Below, piece after piece: positions 20,101-35,100 of a stretch of 64,000 bases of DNA. The position numbers were made by a program, and so were the translations under genes. The notes beneath the pieces were generated by a model that searched no databases, was not told the origin of the DNA, and saw nothing but the letters and a program-made list of their open reading frames with translations. How positions within the stretch are numbered: position 1 is the first letter of the stretch; each line of letters opens with the position of its first letter. The stretch comes from Stercorarius parasiticus. Its lineage: Eukaryota > Chordata > Aves > Charadriiformes > Stercorariidae. The stretch is taken from positions 1,278,695-1,342,694 of the forward strand of contig VWZL01000298.1 in assembly GCA_013396915.1 (NCBI GenBank). The letters run 5' to 3'.

Positions 20101-23100
20101 TACATTTTAGAGCTGTCTTCTCCAGGGAACAGTTTTGAGGGAGAAATAGTCAGTCCGCAGTGGGTCTGTCTCATGGAACACGTTTTTTGCTCAGTGTCCC
20201 GTACCAGTTGGGCTTGGGCTGCTGCTGTTTCCTATGCTCTGTACAGCCAAAATAAAAGTGCATTTTTCCTTCCTGTCATGGGAGGGAATGCAGAAATAGT
20301 ACCATATGCTTGCTGAAGCTGTAGTGCCCAGATGTACCAGTTATTTATCACAAAACCAGCTGTGACCTGCCTCTCCCTTTCTCTTTTACGGCAGCAACAC
20401 ACACGCATTACAGGTAATTTTATCCTGGGAAAAGACGTTCTTTTTCCCCTCTCAGTCAGTACTCTATGGAGGAATATTTTTTTTCTCTGTGATGTAGAAG
20501 TAAGTCTCCTAAAGTCAATATGAGAGGGAGGAAAGGATGGTATGCAAAAGATAAACTTTGTCATCATCACAGAGCCTGGCTGGTTTTGCAATGAAGCTTC
20601 TAAACCATTCCCAAACAGCACGGTATCTGTAAAAGGATGCAGTGCAGCAATGCAAAACAAAACCACTACTGCTGCTGCTATTGCAAATTCTATTTTGTTG
20701 TTTGTACCCATCGGCTGTCCTTTCCTTAAAGTAATGCCAAGTGCCACAGCGAATTCTTTGTCTCTTACCTTGAGGTATCTTAGAGCCAAGCAAGCTGCTT
20801 TCTGCAGCTGGAGGTTGGGCTGGGTTAGCGCTTCACAGTAATAAATCAAGGCCTGAAAACAGATGAAGAAGAATAGCGATGAAAATCCCTGTGCCTGTGT
20901 GGAGCAGAAGGGTGGAGCATGGAGGCATTGCTACCTTACTAAAGGGAGAAGGATTGCATCCCGCCTCCCAGACAGTGAGCCCGTGGGATGGAGAAGCACA
21001 GGTAACCCTGCTACAGGTAACGTGCTGGGATAATTCCCTACAGCAGATCCAGGCCAGGCCACTAGTTAGAGCTTCGTAGTCGCAGGCCAGCTTTTGGTGA
21101 GGAAAAATCCACCTTAAAGTGAGAAGCACAATCTGGAACCCTTGAGGGCCTTTCTGTGTAAATTGCCAAAGAGCTTTAAATGGGCCTTGGAGTCTAAATA
21201 GCTCAAGAGCTGACCCTTGAGATGGTCCCTCTGATGTAGGGATAGTAATGAACAGGCTGGGATGGACCCCAGGGGGACTGCAAATAACTATCACAAGGTT
21301 AGCATGAGCTGCTAGACCAGTTTACTGCTTGGCCCTAGAAATTAGCAGCTACTGCTGAGCAAACAAAATCAGCGTGAGCCGCGAATCTCAGTGGCAGCCG
21401 GCTGCACAATGAACTCATCTGCAGCACAACGCTGCAAAATGCCTCCATAGAAGGCACCCTGGGGTCCTTCCTGCAGGCTGTGAACTCACGCCTGTTCCAG
21501 GAGGTGGTTGTATTTTCCCTGAGTTGCTGCCTCCATGAAGCTGGCCATGGAGAAAGATGGTATGAGACACCAAGAGGCTGCCAAAACGGAAGATGAAGTG
21601 GGAAGACAAGCAAAGAGGGGAATGGATTGACAGAGAAGAGCAGCAAAGAGTGAGCTCCTTTTTCTTGTCCCTCTGCCTGCCTTCCACCACTCTTCCTTTC
21701 CAACCGCCTTTTCTTTCTCTCTCTCCTGACAGGGAACAAGCAGGATAGTAGGGAAAGGTCTGCCATGAAAGGGTAGAAGCCAACCCCTAATTTTTTCGTA
21801 TTCCTCTTCTCCCTTCTCTTTAATTTCTGTGTTTAATCTGGCCCTGCTTGTTGCCTTCAATATCTGTGATGATAGACTCAAATCTTAGCTCTCACAGCTG
21901 AGCTGTGTTTGCCCAAGGCAGTCCGTCCTCTCCAGAAATGGCGGGAGGTCCCATAGACGCCAGCCTCCTTTGGGAAAGAAAATAAAAATCTCAGACCTAC
22001 ATTTTCGCGTGTTGGTGACGCTGGGGACTGTTGCCTTGAAGCCTTGGACTGAAGCCAAGTCTGAGAGAGGCCAGCAGAAATGCTGAAGTGCGGAGGAATA
22101 GCTGGAGGGCACAGCGCTCAGTAAGTATTTATTTGCCGAGTTTTGGTTAGTACCTGTTCAGTGTAATGATAGGTAGAAGCAGACTGGCATAACGACAGAA
22201 GCAGACTTGCATATTTGCAGGAAGAATTAGACAGGAAATCCCTCTGGCTCAGTTTAAATCAAGCTTGAGGAATTATTTTATATGCATAGACATTTGAGAC
22301 ACACAGGCAGAAAAAAAATGTCATGATGATACAGGTTTCTTATGTGACAGGTGATTTTCTGCCACTTACCTTCTCCCTGAAGTGCCTGTTTTCTGCGGTA
22401 GCTGTCAGAAGTGATGCCACGGTCTCGCTGACTTCATTTTTATTTTCATTGAGAAGTAAAGCCAAAGCTCTCAAAACTTCTTGCTGTGGTGGGAGGTTAC
22501 TGGAGTTTATTTTGGCCACATTTTGCTGCAGTTTTCCATCTTTCACTGACTGCAGCACCTGAACCACAGAGGCTGAAAGTGCAAGAGGAAGGTCCTTGTT
22601 ACTTATCTCATCTTCTCGATATTTCAGATTGCTCCTTTCCCTGCTAGCAATCCTTAATTTTTACTATGCACACGAAGGACACGAAAAATCCCCATCTGAG
22701 CGATTGCTATGGATCCATATTGTGGTGTGTCTCTCTGGGCTTTAAGTTGGGCCTGTTTCTCAGATGTTCTTCCAAAGGAGGAGATGAACAGATGGACTAG
22801 GTGGGGCACTGCGGCACTTCCGCCTACCCAAAGTTAAGGGCCTACCTGTCAAATCCTCACTTTCTGCTGGAAGATGTAAATCCTCCCTATAACAAGTGAA
22901 ACCCAATATTGTCAGTGTGTTGCCTTCTAGGGCTTCTTTGTGAGAGCTTGTCCTAGCTCAGCCTAGGCAAAAGGCTGAAATGCCTTTTTCCTTCCAGGTT
23001 TTTGAGCAAAAGCTCCCCAGTATGCCCAGACAAAAATGGAAACTAGGTAAGGTTCCTCAAACTCCCTCTTAAATAGAGAAGAAGAAAACTTGGCGTGCCA

Positions 23101-26100
23101 GGGATTGCTGTCTAGCACCCTCTGTGGAGCATCTGCTTCTCTCTTTAGCTCTCGGTGGCAGAGCCTGACAAACACTGAGGTGCTGTGATCCCTTGGCTCA
23201 GGAGCAGAGCTCAGCACTTCAGAAGATCTCTCTGTAAAGGGTGATAAAAGACTGGAATGTCATCCAAGCTGTCAGCACGGAAAACTCCCCAGACCTTGGG
23301 CCCAGCCCACCACAATCAGCCACCTCCTAAAAACTCATTCTTTCAACATATTTTTTTCCCATTTGAAAATGGAAATAGAAATGACTGGGGGTCTATATGC
23401 ATCATCTCCTTTCCCTTGATATGTACAACTGTTCCGGTGCATTCAGACTTCACATTCAAGGCACTTCTTTGTCTCCTTTTCCTCCTTCTTTCGTAAAATC
23501 AGCCTCAGAGCTGAATGGTTTTGTGCTGAGGTCAGAAGGACACCCGAAGTACTACTCCCCCGTTAGCTGCCAGAATTTATATACCCTACCTTCTTTTGCC
23601 AGCTGCAGCAAATAGCTTCCAAGGTCATTCACACTGTGGCTGGTAAAATAGTTGTAATACTGAAAGACGGTAATGATCTCGGAGGACATGCTGGAGTAGA
23701 GGACAGGCTCCGTCCGGTCCAGGATCTGAGACACCAGGATTCTGAAGACTGCAGGGAGCCACAGACAAAGGGGCGTGTTAGCGAGAGCAAAAGCTGCTGG
23801 CAGAATGCTGCAGTCCGCTTCAAAGCCAGAGAGAACTCTATTTGCAAAGCCAGGTACTTCCCAACATTTCTAACCTCAACTGTGGTTAGGTTAGAAGCCA
23901 GACAGACCTTCTGCCTGTCTAGCTCTCATCACCAGAGGATATCCTTGTAAGAATGAGCCTCTGCCAGTTTCTGGATTGCTAGTGCGGTTTCTTATCCAAT
24001 ACAGCATCCTTTCTACCCAAACGATGTCCTGAGTCACTAAACACATATGCACATGCGCTGCCAGTTACATCTCCGCGATGCCACTGAAGCAGGGGAGATG
24101 CTCACAGACGCAGGATTTGGCTTTGCTTGTCTTTATGTTCCTGCGTGAGCACGTGGTATGCAGAAAGCGAGTCTGAGGCACCGCCTGTGAGAGCTGTAGC
24201 ATGGAGCAGGCAGGAAAACACTGCCCTGGGTAGGCATCTGCAGTGCAGGTACCCACACTTGAGCAAGTCACCCTACATCCCCGTTCTGTCCCAGGGAGAG
24301 CTGGTCAGTAAAGCAGGAGTTTGAGATGTGGTGCATCCCACTCTGAATAGGAACCTATGCTCAGACAGACTCCCTTGAATGTCTGTGAATTTCATCCCAG
24401 TGCACCGTAATGGGGCGCCGACATTATATAGACACATAAAATAAGGTGCAAGGATTCCTACTTCACTGAATCGCTTATAAACTTGTATTTCGGAACGGTC
24501 TTACTTTCCAATTAGCTCATAAACCTTAAAACGGTATTTTCTTCTCCGATGACCTCACCTTTTTCTCCTATTCTGATCTGATTATTTTGGGCCAAAACTG
24601 TTTCACGTGTTGTAGCATTAGTTTTCTAAATGAGATCCCGGAGCTGTGGCCAAACAGACCTTTGTTTTCCAAACAAAGCGATGAAGGTTGAGTAAAGCCC
24701 AGGACACAACTGTTCTCCATTCTGATGACCAACACAATTTTTTAGCAGCAGTTGGTACCTGTTTCTGCAAGTCCTGGACACTCCTCATTCACAGTGGTGG
24801 CAAAATTGATATCCAACTGCTTCATCATCTTGTCTGCAGACGTGTGATACACTCCTGAAGGGCCAGTACACTTCATCCAGAAAGCCAGCAGTGACAGCTT
24901 CTTGTGGAACTCAGGAATTGCTGGTGGAGAAGACAAAATGAATGATGAAACAAAGCCGTGCTGGAAGCATCCAGAAGAGAAAAGATGGTAAGAGTGGAGG
25001 AAACCTCACCTATCTCTTACTGTTTGGTGGCTCACCCTGTGCCATTACCTTCACAGAGCACGATGATGTGCTCACCCCATGTTTGTAGTGTGCTTTTTCT
25101 GTTTCCCATGGTAGGATGTGAGAAAATTTGCTCCTGATCCAGTTCTGGGCACTGCAAATGGTCTACACAAGACTGGTCCCTGTCCTAGCACTGCTCTGTG
25201 GCCTTGGGTAAGCCACTCAATTTTGCCTCAGTTTTCTGATAGACAAAGTAAATAGAGCGTGTTGTATTTACCTATACTGCCGGAGTGCTCATGAGGGTAA
25301 CTACGTGTTTGTCAAACTCTTCCAAGATATTAAAATAGATGCAACAACAAGAAAAATAACTAAATAATTCTCTGTAGAGATGACTAAAAATAAAACGGAT
25401 AAAACGTTCAAGGAGTAGTATTATGCCCCTGATAGTATGAGGCAGATCCTGCCTTTCCTCAGGAAAGAGAGGTGGAGAAAGAATTTGGCTCTCTAGAGGT
25501 GGCAGCATCCCCACCCCACCACAGCAGTGACCTCTGTCCATCTTCTGCACAACAAGCAGGATAAGAAATCCTTTCTCTTCTCACACGCTTATTTCTGGAT
25601 ACCAGCGATAAAGACAGAATAAGGCCCCTGACCTGCTGTGGTGACTGCTGCACCAGCTGGTGACCGTGAGCCGGCCCCTACTATGGTGTCATCTCCTGCA
25701 GTGACGGTGAGCTCTGCACGGTGATTATTTCAGCAGAAACGCATGCCCAAACAAATGCTTTTCAGAAGGAAACCCCCTAACTTGTCTCTTACCATCAGTA
25801 AGGGAGGTGATGTTTCCCAAGTTCTCAGTACTGATCTCTGCAATATTCTCCATCACGAGGATCTGCCTGGACAGCTTATCCAGGAGGTCTCTTGCCACAA
25901 ACGGTGTTTTACTGGAGAACACAATTTGCTGGTGAAGACAAATGAGAAGAGAAAGAGTCATTGAACCAAAAAAAAAAAAAAAACTCAGAAGAAAACAAAA
26001 AACTCCAAAACACCCGACACCTGAAGAAGTGCAACGGCAAATTCATCGCCTGGAACCATGGGATCTCCTTAACTTCAAAAGTTTTTTGTCTCTGGGGTAT

Positions 26101-29100
26101 TTTATGCTCCTGGTTGATAGACATTGTTGCTTGTATCTTTAACATCTACATCCAGAACCAAGCACTTGAGTATCCAAGCAGCCACTTGCATAAGTAATTT
26201 ATGATTTATACGCTCTGCGAAGCTAAAGGAATCCATCATAAACCTTAAAACCAGAAAAGAATATTAGTCTGACTTCCATGTAACACAGGCCATGGACTTT
26301 CAGGATGTACCTGCCTGGAGGCAGACCACAGGTCGCTCTTCCTCTACTCCGTTTCAGCTCTGATCAACTACCCAGGTGCCTTTATTAATTTGGTGCTTTT
26401 GCCTTGCTAATCCTCCCTGCTGCTGACATCTGCATTTTCTTCAGCAGGCCACGTAAATGTTGTGCATATCAAATCTGCTCCGTGTGTGGACATAGTTTAA
26501 GCTTGCCTCCCGCAGCTGCATGTTTACTGGGTACTCTTGTATTTCAGCCAAAATCCTCCCTTTTTTCTCAAACTTGTGAGTCAGCAGTGTCCAGCTCAGC
26601 ACTGGAATCAGTGTTGGAATCAGGCTCTCTCTGTATTCCTTCAGTGGGCCTTTGGGAAAATAAAGCTAATTATATTTAAGATGGAAGAGTCAAACAACTG
26701 CGAAAAGGATGCTGCAGTATGTTTTGATTCGTCAAGAAAACCCTGATGCCCTCACGTACTGTTGTTGCTTGCTGGAGGTTTAACATCGCATTTGCTGTGC
26801 TTGGGCTCTGAAGAAAAAACAAACCCTCTAAAAGGTTGTGCTAGTTTGTTGTGAGCACGAACAGACAATTCTGATGTCCCAGAAGGGCTGCCTTCCCTGT
26901 GCGTGTTGCAGACAACCTCTCCACCTCACCTGTGGAAATTCATCTCTGCTCTTGAACGTTGCAGCCTTGTCTGGGGCTTGGTTAAACAGTGGGGTGAGGG
27001 GCTTCTGCTTTACCTCTGAAGACATGGGCTGCCTTAACCGGGGACCGATCTCACTGAGGACCTTCCGGCCAAGCCAGTAGACGTTGGTAACCCAGAGCAG
27101 GGGCTGTCCCTGTCATCTGCTGCGCCACCCTTCAACCCTGCTGGGTGGCACCTGCGAAGTGCCCCAAGGTTTGCAAGTCAGGTCTGCTCCCAGAGGGGCC
27201 AGGAACAGAAACGACGGAGGCTTTTCTGGCTGGGGGTGAAGGGTGTTACCTTCACCCCAGCATGGTGGCTGTCCCAGCCCTGCGCTCCCGCTGCCACCCG
27301 GGAGCAGCGCTGACCTGCTTGTACCCCATGCTGTGGGTACACCGCAGGGAAAATTTTAAAATATATGCCCCGAAAAAGAGCTGGGCCCGGTACCTGAATG
27401 AGTTGCGTGCAATACTGCAAGTGTTTAACTATGGTTATATCAAGGCTGTCGTTCCCCGTGGTCAGGGGCAGAGGGCTGCCGGCCACACTGGTGCCCACGC
27501 CCGTGTCCTCGGTGAGAGCTTCGCTCAGGTGGCCTCTGGCTTCTGGGTGCTCCGTCCTGTAACTGGGGAGGGATGAGGGAGGGAGGTCAGTGGAGGGCTG
27601 ACCGCCACACACACACACATACACACACACACACACACGCAACGAGCATGCGGAAAAGCTGGAAGCAGCCAGAAACCTCGCGATGAACACATCATATCGC
27701 AAAGGAGCAGTGCTACCCTGGCCGGGCGCGGAAGGGCTGTACCCATCGAGGCGGGGACAAGCTCTCTGTCCCCTGACTGGTTTGCCTGGAACGATGCGAT
27801 GCCCTCGCCAGCAAACCTTTCCAACCTGTGGTTACTGTCCCTTGGTGGGGACAGTTTTCTCCCATCTGTTGGTCAGTCACCTCCCCCGTCGCTCTGGATT
27901 GAGCGCCATGACAACTCATGTCACCCCAGGCACCGAGCTGCTAAGCACAGCTCTGCGCCTTCGGTGTCCTCCCACTGCCAAATTTAACACTCATTGCAGG
28001 AGGAAAGGAAAACCACTGCTGGAGTAAGAGACATGATGTTTTCATTCGCTGTTTTAGGCACAATGTGTACAGCTTGCTTTGCCAATTGTTTCTGTAAGAG
28101 CGTAAAGCTAGTCTCACTGTGTTTTAAATCATTATCTCCAAGGCTGCCTTGTTGTACAAATGGTCCTCCCTGTGTTTAAATGCAAGGCCCGAGGTCAGTC
28201 CCCAGATGGCAAGTGCAATTGGCTGCAAGTTCAGAAGTTTCAACACTTGCAATCTTTACACTGAGTCACGTACTCACACATCTAAAAATGGAAGCAGGAA
28301 TCTACACTGTCCGGGGATGAGCCAGAAGGGAAAAAATGAAATTTTAACTTCTATTTTAGCTTAAAAGATTTTTAGTTGCTTTTTAAGTTAGCTTATAACT
28401 AACTTAATTTTTGCTCCTTAAGTTCAATTTGTGCTAAAATGCCTGGTTAAAGCCAGACCCTTAAATCAACGCAGACTGCACCGAGCTCAGAGGGCCAGTT
28501 TAGCAAGCAACACATTTTTCCGAGTTCTTTTTCCCCCCACCACATCCTTATTCTGGAAAGAGGATATGCAGTGACATTTTGGGACCGGAATGGTGGTTGC
28601 TTGTTGGTACTCAAAATTGTTTTAAACAGGCCACGATAAGCTGCAAGATGTATAGCTCCCTGGCTGGGAAGCATGGGGTCCTAGGGAACCACGTTCTGTT
28701 CTTTTTTCCCAGTTCTTGTGCCACTTAGGTACCTGCTGGGCATCGTGTGGGCTCTGAGGATACAAACACGCTTTGAGGATCTAATGATTGAAACACAGCA
28801 TCTTATGGTCACACAGCAATGGCAGACCACGACACAAACACCACAGCTTTTCTCTTTTTTTTTTTTTTTTTTCCCTCTCAGAAAGACCAAAAGTGATGAA
28901 AGAAGGGCAGGTAACACGCAGGGCCATGAACAGAGTACCAGTCATCACTCTAAGATTCCAAAGGAAACCTACACCATGCTGCTTAAATCTGGCCCTGTGT
29001 TACTGTTACTGACAAGCTTAATCCACTGCAAAGACTCATTCGGCTAGAGAGAAAAGACAAAGGGAGGGGGGAAAACCACAGAGGAATTAGTAATTACGTC

Positions 29101-32100
29101 CAAGGAAAGCCAGGTCCAAACCTATGTCAAGGAAGAGGCTCTGCCAGTATTGATGTCAGCTTAATTGAATTTACCCTTCTTCTCTGGAGGATAGATTGAG
29201 TATATTTGAGCAGGAAAAAAAGTGATCCTGGAAGCTAAGATTTTGTATGCAGCAGCCGTGGGGAACTCTTTGACCCTATAAACTCATCAAGGATTAGACA
29301 GTCTTCCTTGAATAACGTGTGCACCGGGATCCCCTGTTAGCGACAAAGAGCTAGGGTATCAGTTTGGCGTAAGCACAGCTGGCAGTTACTACGAACTTAC
29401 CTATTCTTCTCAACCTCAGTATCTGAAAATACTGAGTCTGCACCTCCTCCACCATTACAAACCTCCACACCACCACCATCCTCATCATCAAAGTCAGAAG
29501 TGTTCAGGAAATCAAAGCTTTCTAAAGCACTCTCAACTGTTAGACTTAAACTGGAGGACCTGCTTCGGCTTACTGCTGGCTTGCACTGCAAAGGCAGAAC
29601 GAACCAATGAAAACCCCAGATATTAGCTACTACTGAAAGAAAAGAAAAAAAAAAAGGATAAAGCTTAAAACTTTCAAATTCTTCATTTTATTTTTAAAAC
29701 TTCATTTTATTGGGTGTTTCATTTCAAACCTTCATATTCATAGCATACACAATCAAAGCCTGAGAACTGGAAAAACCCTTCCATTCCTCCTCCCCTCCCC
29801 ATCCTACCCGCTCTCTTTCCCAAAGGAAAACCCTCAAAGGCAAAATTCGATGTGTTTTATAGAAATGAGAAGTACATCTTGAATCCAAGTGACACAGCTT
29901 TCGGCATCCTCCAAAAGGAGAGACAGCAATTAACGCACTGGAAGTTGAAAGGGGAAGGCATGTTCCATAATTGCTGTTCTAGCCACAGAAGCCAATTTAT
30001 ACATATCCAATGGCACTATCGGATTTATTCCAGATGTAACTCCAATGGACCGTAGCCAGGAATGAATCTGGTCCCATATCTGCAGATTTATTCATGGGAT
30101 GAGAGGACTTTTGTGGTCTTTGAAGCCACGTGGTTTATCAAGGAAAAGCCAATCAGGCATCAGATTTCTAGGTGACAGAGGAAGGCAGAACCATAACTCA
30201 GGAATTAACAGTGTTAGAGATGGGGGAAGCCATCCCATCTCACTGCTGGGAAGAAATGCAATGGAAACCTTGGTGTTGCTGTAGGAAGTATCAAAGTTTC
30301 TGGTTGCGTGTGGTGATCCATCCAGACATGCCCACACAGTTGCTTCCAGGGTCACCTTGCAGGATCAGATGTAGCTTGAGGGATCGCCTCTGTTGGTTCG
30401 TGCAATGACTTCAACACCTTTAGCACTACCTGATTATTTGATCAGAAACAGCCAGGAATCACCGGTGCCATTACACAAGCTGCATCTTCCAGTCCTGGGC
30501 AGGAGCCAGGAGTTTGTCTCAGCGTGTAGAAAGAAATGCATTGCCCTAAAAGTTCAGACTCAGCACCAGCAAATCTAGAGCTGAGGCAACTTGGAGTTCT
30601 GTTTCCAATTTGTTTGCACACGATATTAATGCTATAATGGTCATATGTTAGCACCTACGATGCTTGACTCCTTAAACTGCCCGTAGTGTCATTAGCTGAT
30701 CAAACCAACACTTCCCAACACATCTGTGACACAGGTGGGTGCTGGATCCCGCTTCCTCTGCAGCACCGAGGGCTTTAGCTACCATTTCTTTCAGGGCTGG
30801 TAGTGCAGCTTCTTCGGGCAAAAGCAAACAGCAACACACGGGCTTCTCCTTTTCCCTGCCCACCTAACATGGCCAAGAGAGATTTCTTCAGCCACAGCTG
30901 GATTCCAGCTCAACTGTTTTGCTTGGGGAGCCCAGCAGGGCTGCTGGCGATGCTGAGTGTCGGTCTGCAAGATGATCGATAGGCGACACGCAGACGTAAG
31001 GAGATCTGGAAGAGGTGTCCCTCTCGAGCGTGCAGGAACCCTGCCTGCACAGGTCCATCCTCTCTCCCCACCAGCCCATATCTGTCCGTTTGTAACTTCT
31101 GATAAAAGGAGTGTAAACAAAGAGTCTCCGTTGTCCCTCTGCTGTTTGGATAGTTGAACCCTTTGTACAAGCTGCAGAGCAGCCACAAAGTTAAAAAATA
31201 ATAGTAATGGTAGCATTGCCTGCTTGAACCTCCTTGGGCAAGAAAGAGGGGCTGCAGGCTGTGAAAAAAAGCACTTAACTTGGGAAAGTACCATGCAGCT
31301 GCAAACACCAATGGAAACAAGGATGCTAACGAAGTTTCTTCATAAAAAGATAATGCTGAAGGATAAATGCTTCCCTCCTTCCTCCTCAGCCGTGTTTTTG
31401 AATGTTGAGGCTTAAGTGACTAGTAGACCGACTTGCATATGAATATGAAGCATTTGAAATGATTATTTCCCATATAATACTCTTTGCACAGTAATGCATC
31501 CTGAGTTATTATTCGTGGGGGAGATACAAGTCACAGTGATCAGCAGTAAACGTATTAACAACACACATGCAAAACCCTTTTCTTCTTTTTAATTTTCAAC
31601 ATTTTCTGTCCATCCTGGTGTGATGACAGGATGTCTCTCATTTTAAAAATGGGTGGGGGAAAAAGGAAAAGGCTTGGAAGAAGCTTAGGTGACGTGGGGA
31701 TGGCAGTCCTCAGTGAGACCCATGCTTCTAAATCCCTTTGGCAATTTAGAAAATTCAGCTTCTATGGCTACAAGGCCTGATCCTCAGCTGGTGTAGTTTT
31801 GCACAGCTCCATGGAGTTCAGGGGTAGTATGCTAAAACACACCCACTGAGGATGTGACCCATGGATTTCAAAGGCAGAAGGTTGGCTATAATCTGATCTC
31901 CAGTATGGCACAAGCGACAGGTTCACAAGTAGTTTCTTCAGAGAAGGGTATAATTTAATTACCCCTCTGCCATAGCACCTTTTTCTCTTTCCCCCAGGTT
32001 TCGAGCAGATTAAAAGATCCGTTGCTTGAGGATTCAAGGCTACGGTAAGCACATTGCCAACAAAAGTTTAAAAATGCAACACTGTGAAAGGATGCTCCAG

Positions 32101-35100
32101 GCAGGAGCAAATCTACTGCTACTGAGGAATTTTACTCATCTCCAAAAACCCTACTCTGACATTTGTGAGGAAGGGGAGGAGATTCTACCCGCTCAGATTT
32201 TCTTTAGGGTAGTATTTTCTGAAAACGTACTCACTTTTAGGATGTCATCAAGATGCATAACTTCTTGGTCCAGGTCCTGAAACTCTTTATACTGCTCTTT
32301 ATGTGGCTCAAGAGCTAAGAGAAGCCCTTGCAAGGCTTCTTCAATGCTTCCATCGAGATAAGACTTATATCCTTCTGATTCCCCACTAATCGATCCCTCA
32401 CACGGCAGCCTCTCTGGGGTCATGGGTCCCTCTGCTGACGTGAGCCTTTTTACCAGCTGCTTCGTGATGTTGCCCTCATAGGTATCCAGCTCCACAGGCT
32501 TGAGCTCGGAACCTTCATCCGTGTCCTGCAGGAGAGACACCGGGACGCTTGTTTCTATAAAGACACGATCGCTCCCAGCATCAGAGGCTTTTTGGCAAAC
32601 TTCAGGAGCTGGCCGTGGGGTGGCCTTCTTCTCGAGCGTTGCTGCCTCTCCCTGGGGCGGCAGGTCCTTCGGCTCAGCGACAGAGTCTCTGCGGGAGTCA
32701 CTGCTGCTGCAGTCCAGGCTTGAGCTCTTGGAGGACTTGCGAGCTCGGTGCTGGCTGGGGGTGGCGGTGATGTCCGGGCTGGAGCTGACGTGAGCAGAAG
32801 AGGACTCTGCTGAGTTGGCAGGCGGCACGCGGTCTTCGTAAGGCAGGTCTCCAAAAGTGAAAGAAAGAGGCCGCTTCTCGGTGGTCGCCATTCCATTTTC
32901 GAAGACATCGTCTGGCAAATTCGACTGAAAAGACAACAGAGAAACAAAAGTTTTTCATGCAGCACTGGAAAGACAAGAAAAATACAGTACGTGCCTGGGA
33001 AAGAAAAATGCAAGGAAAAAGATTAAAGAAGTATTCAAGGCTTGAGAGATGGGAAAAATACTTCAAATCCAACTTCTGCTTTCATCCAGCACGGCTCCTG
33101 ATTTTGGCAGGAAAACTGCTGGAAAACTTGGGCTCAGTATCTCTCTGGTAAGCTGAGAGCTCCAGGAAGCGAGTTCCCAGAACAGAGACCCAAATTCTGC
33201 TTGTCCTACAGACAGCATTTCCAGTGCATTGCTCTAGTTCCTGCAGCACGTCTCTTTTTAATGGGGTTGTACTTAAGCCACCTTGGCTGCATTTTCATAC
33301 CTCTTGTAGATTTCCCATTGCATTTATTTTCTGATTTCTAAAGTAGCAATACCTAAAATTTAACACAGTTTGCTCCACAAGTTTCTCTAGTTTCATGGCA
33401 TTTTAATGGTGATTTTACTATGCTAGTTCTTTTCTGCTGAAAGTATGTTCTGCATGCGGTATGGATATCTCCAATAATTGTTCAACATGAGTTACATAGG
33501 AGTCCTGTTCAACATGAGTTTCTGCACAAATGACAGAGAATTTATGTGGTGGTGTCTTGATCCGGAAATTGATCATTTAGGAAGCACAACCAGCATATAC
33601 AGACCCAAAAATGATCACAGCATATATGTATGTTCATCTCTCTGACTGAACTAAGGGGAAAAAATCCCTGCAGGAGTCACAGCCTGCCTATCTGACCTAC
33701 AAATTCTGCTTTGTTACGTGGCAAACTCATGCAAATGCACAGCACAGATGAAAGGCAACTACTATTTTGCTGACAATTTGCTGGAAAGAACATATTGTTG
33801 AGGTGCATAAGGTTAAAGTGTCCAAAACTTGCATCAAGCTGCACTATTAGCAGCTATTTTCCTTAAACATAATTATACTCAAAGGTTCCTTTCTTCTTTC
33901 CCCTGAAAAGGGTATGCTTTTAGCATCTGAAAGTCAAGTCATTAGGCAAATGTGTAACATCAATCAGTGTAGCAGGCCATTTTTAGCAATACTATGTTGG
34001 CTTGTATTCCTGCCCTGCTCTCTGCCCACAAGACAGTTGGTTTCTGATCATTATCCCTGCAGAAATCAAGAGGAATTTTGATTTAATGCGAACAGCATGG
34101 GCTCACAGTCATGTTCTCCCCTCTAATCAGTCAGCAAAATGAGTGAGTTGCAACAGAGCGCAACACATGAAGCATGTGTGGGAGCGGAGATGCCACACAG
34201 AGACTGAAAAAATCCTTCGCCAAATGAAGACCAGGACTCACATATAGCTCTAGCCCTGCCTTTGGGCTTAGCCTGAGTGACGGCAGGTCACTAAAAGAGC
34301 GACTGCGACGAAGCTTGTCAAAGAAAGTGTCTTGCAGAGCATCTAAGATTGTCAACTTTGGCCTGTCTTGCAGGGGATGCAGCCATTTCTTCAACAGTTA
34401 AAGCAAAGAGGGTGTGAGGAAGGGCAAGTTAGATGAATGCTTTGTAGCAGAACACTAAATCACAGGCATGGGATGCAGCACTTGTAAAATCTCTATCTGT
34501 ACAGATGGCCTACTCAGTTTATAAACAGTCCTGATTAAGCACGCAGAATTTGATTTGTGCAAAATATAGGACCACCCTGTAAATATCTTTGGTACAGGGG
34601 CAATTTTATCATGGGATACATTAAAAATCCTAGTGCTATAATGGTGGTTACTGTCACAAAATGAACACACATCTTACAAAGATTATTCAAGTATTATATT
34701 CAAGTATTAGGGCAGTAAGGCAAGAAGAATAGGTACGCAATAACTGGCCACACAGTTTCAAAGATGCCAGGATCACAGTCACCTTCTTTTAGGATTAGCA
34801 GCTGGGAATGCACTTGCTTTTTAAGTATTTGTAAGGGTAACCTGCTGGAACCAGGGGAAACAAAAAGCTCAGACGTGTAAAGCAATGAAGCATTTTCAGC
34901 GTTTGAAGTGCTCTAGGGCTTCTCATTACATAAACCTGAAGCCAAAGAGAGCTTACAAAGAATGAGTGGTCCTTGAAGGTTGGCGTTTCGGGAGTGCCTT
35001 GGCTGTACATGGACATTCTCCTCTGCAGTGCAGACGCCTTGCTCACATTTCCAGTGGACGGGGTCAAGTCTTCAACATCAAAGGGGCTACGGACACACAA

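Noticed and set aside
30791..31320. Long - strand open frames inside a RIPOR2 intron
   Set aside because: They do not fit the RIPOR2 protein, which passes without gap from the exon at 32235 to the one at 29401, and no known protein is recognised.
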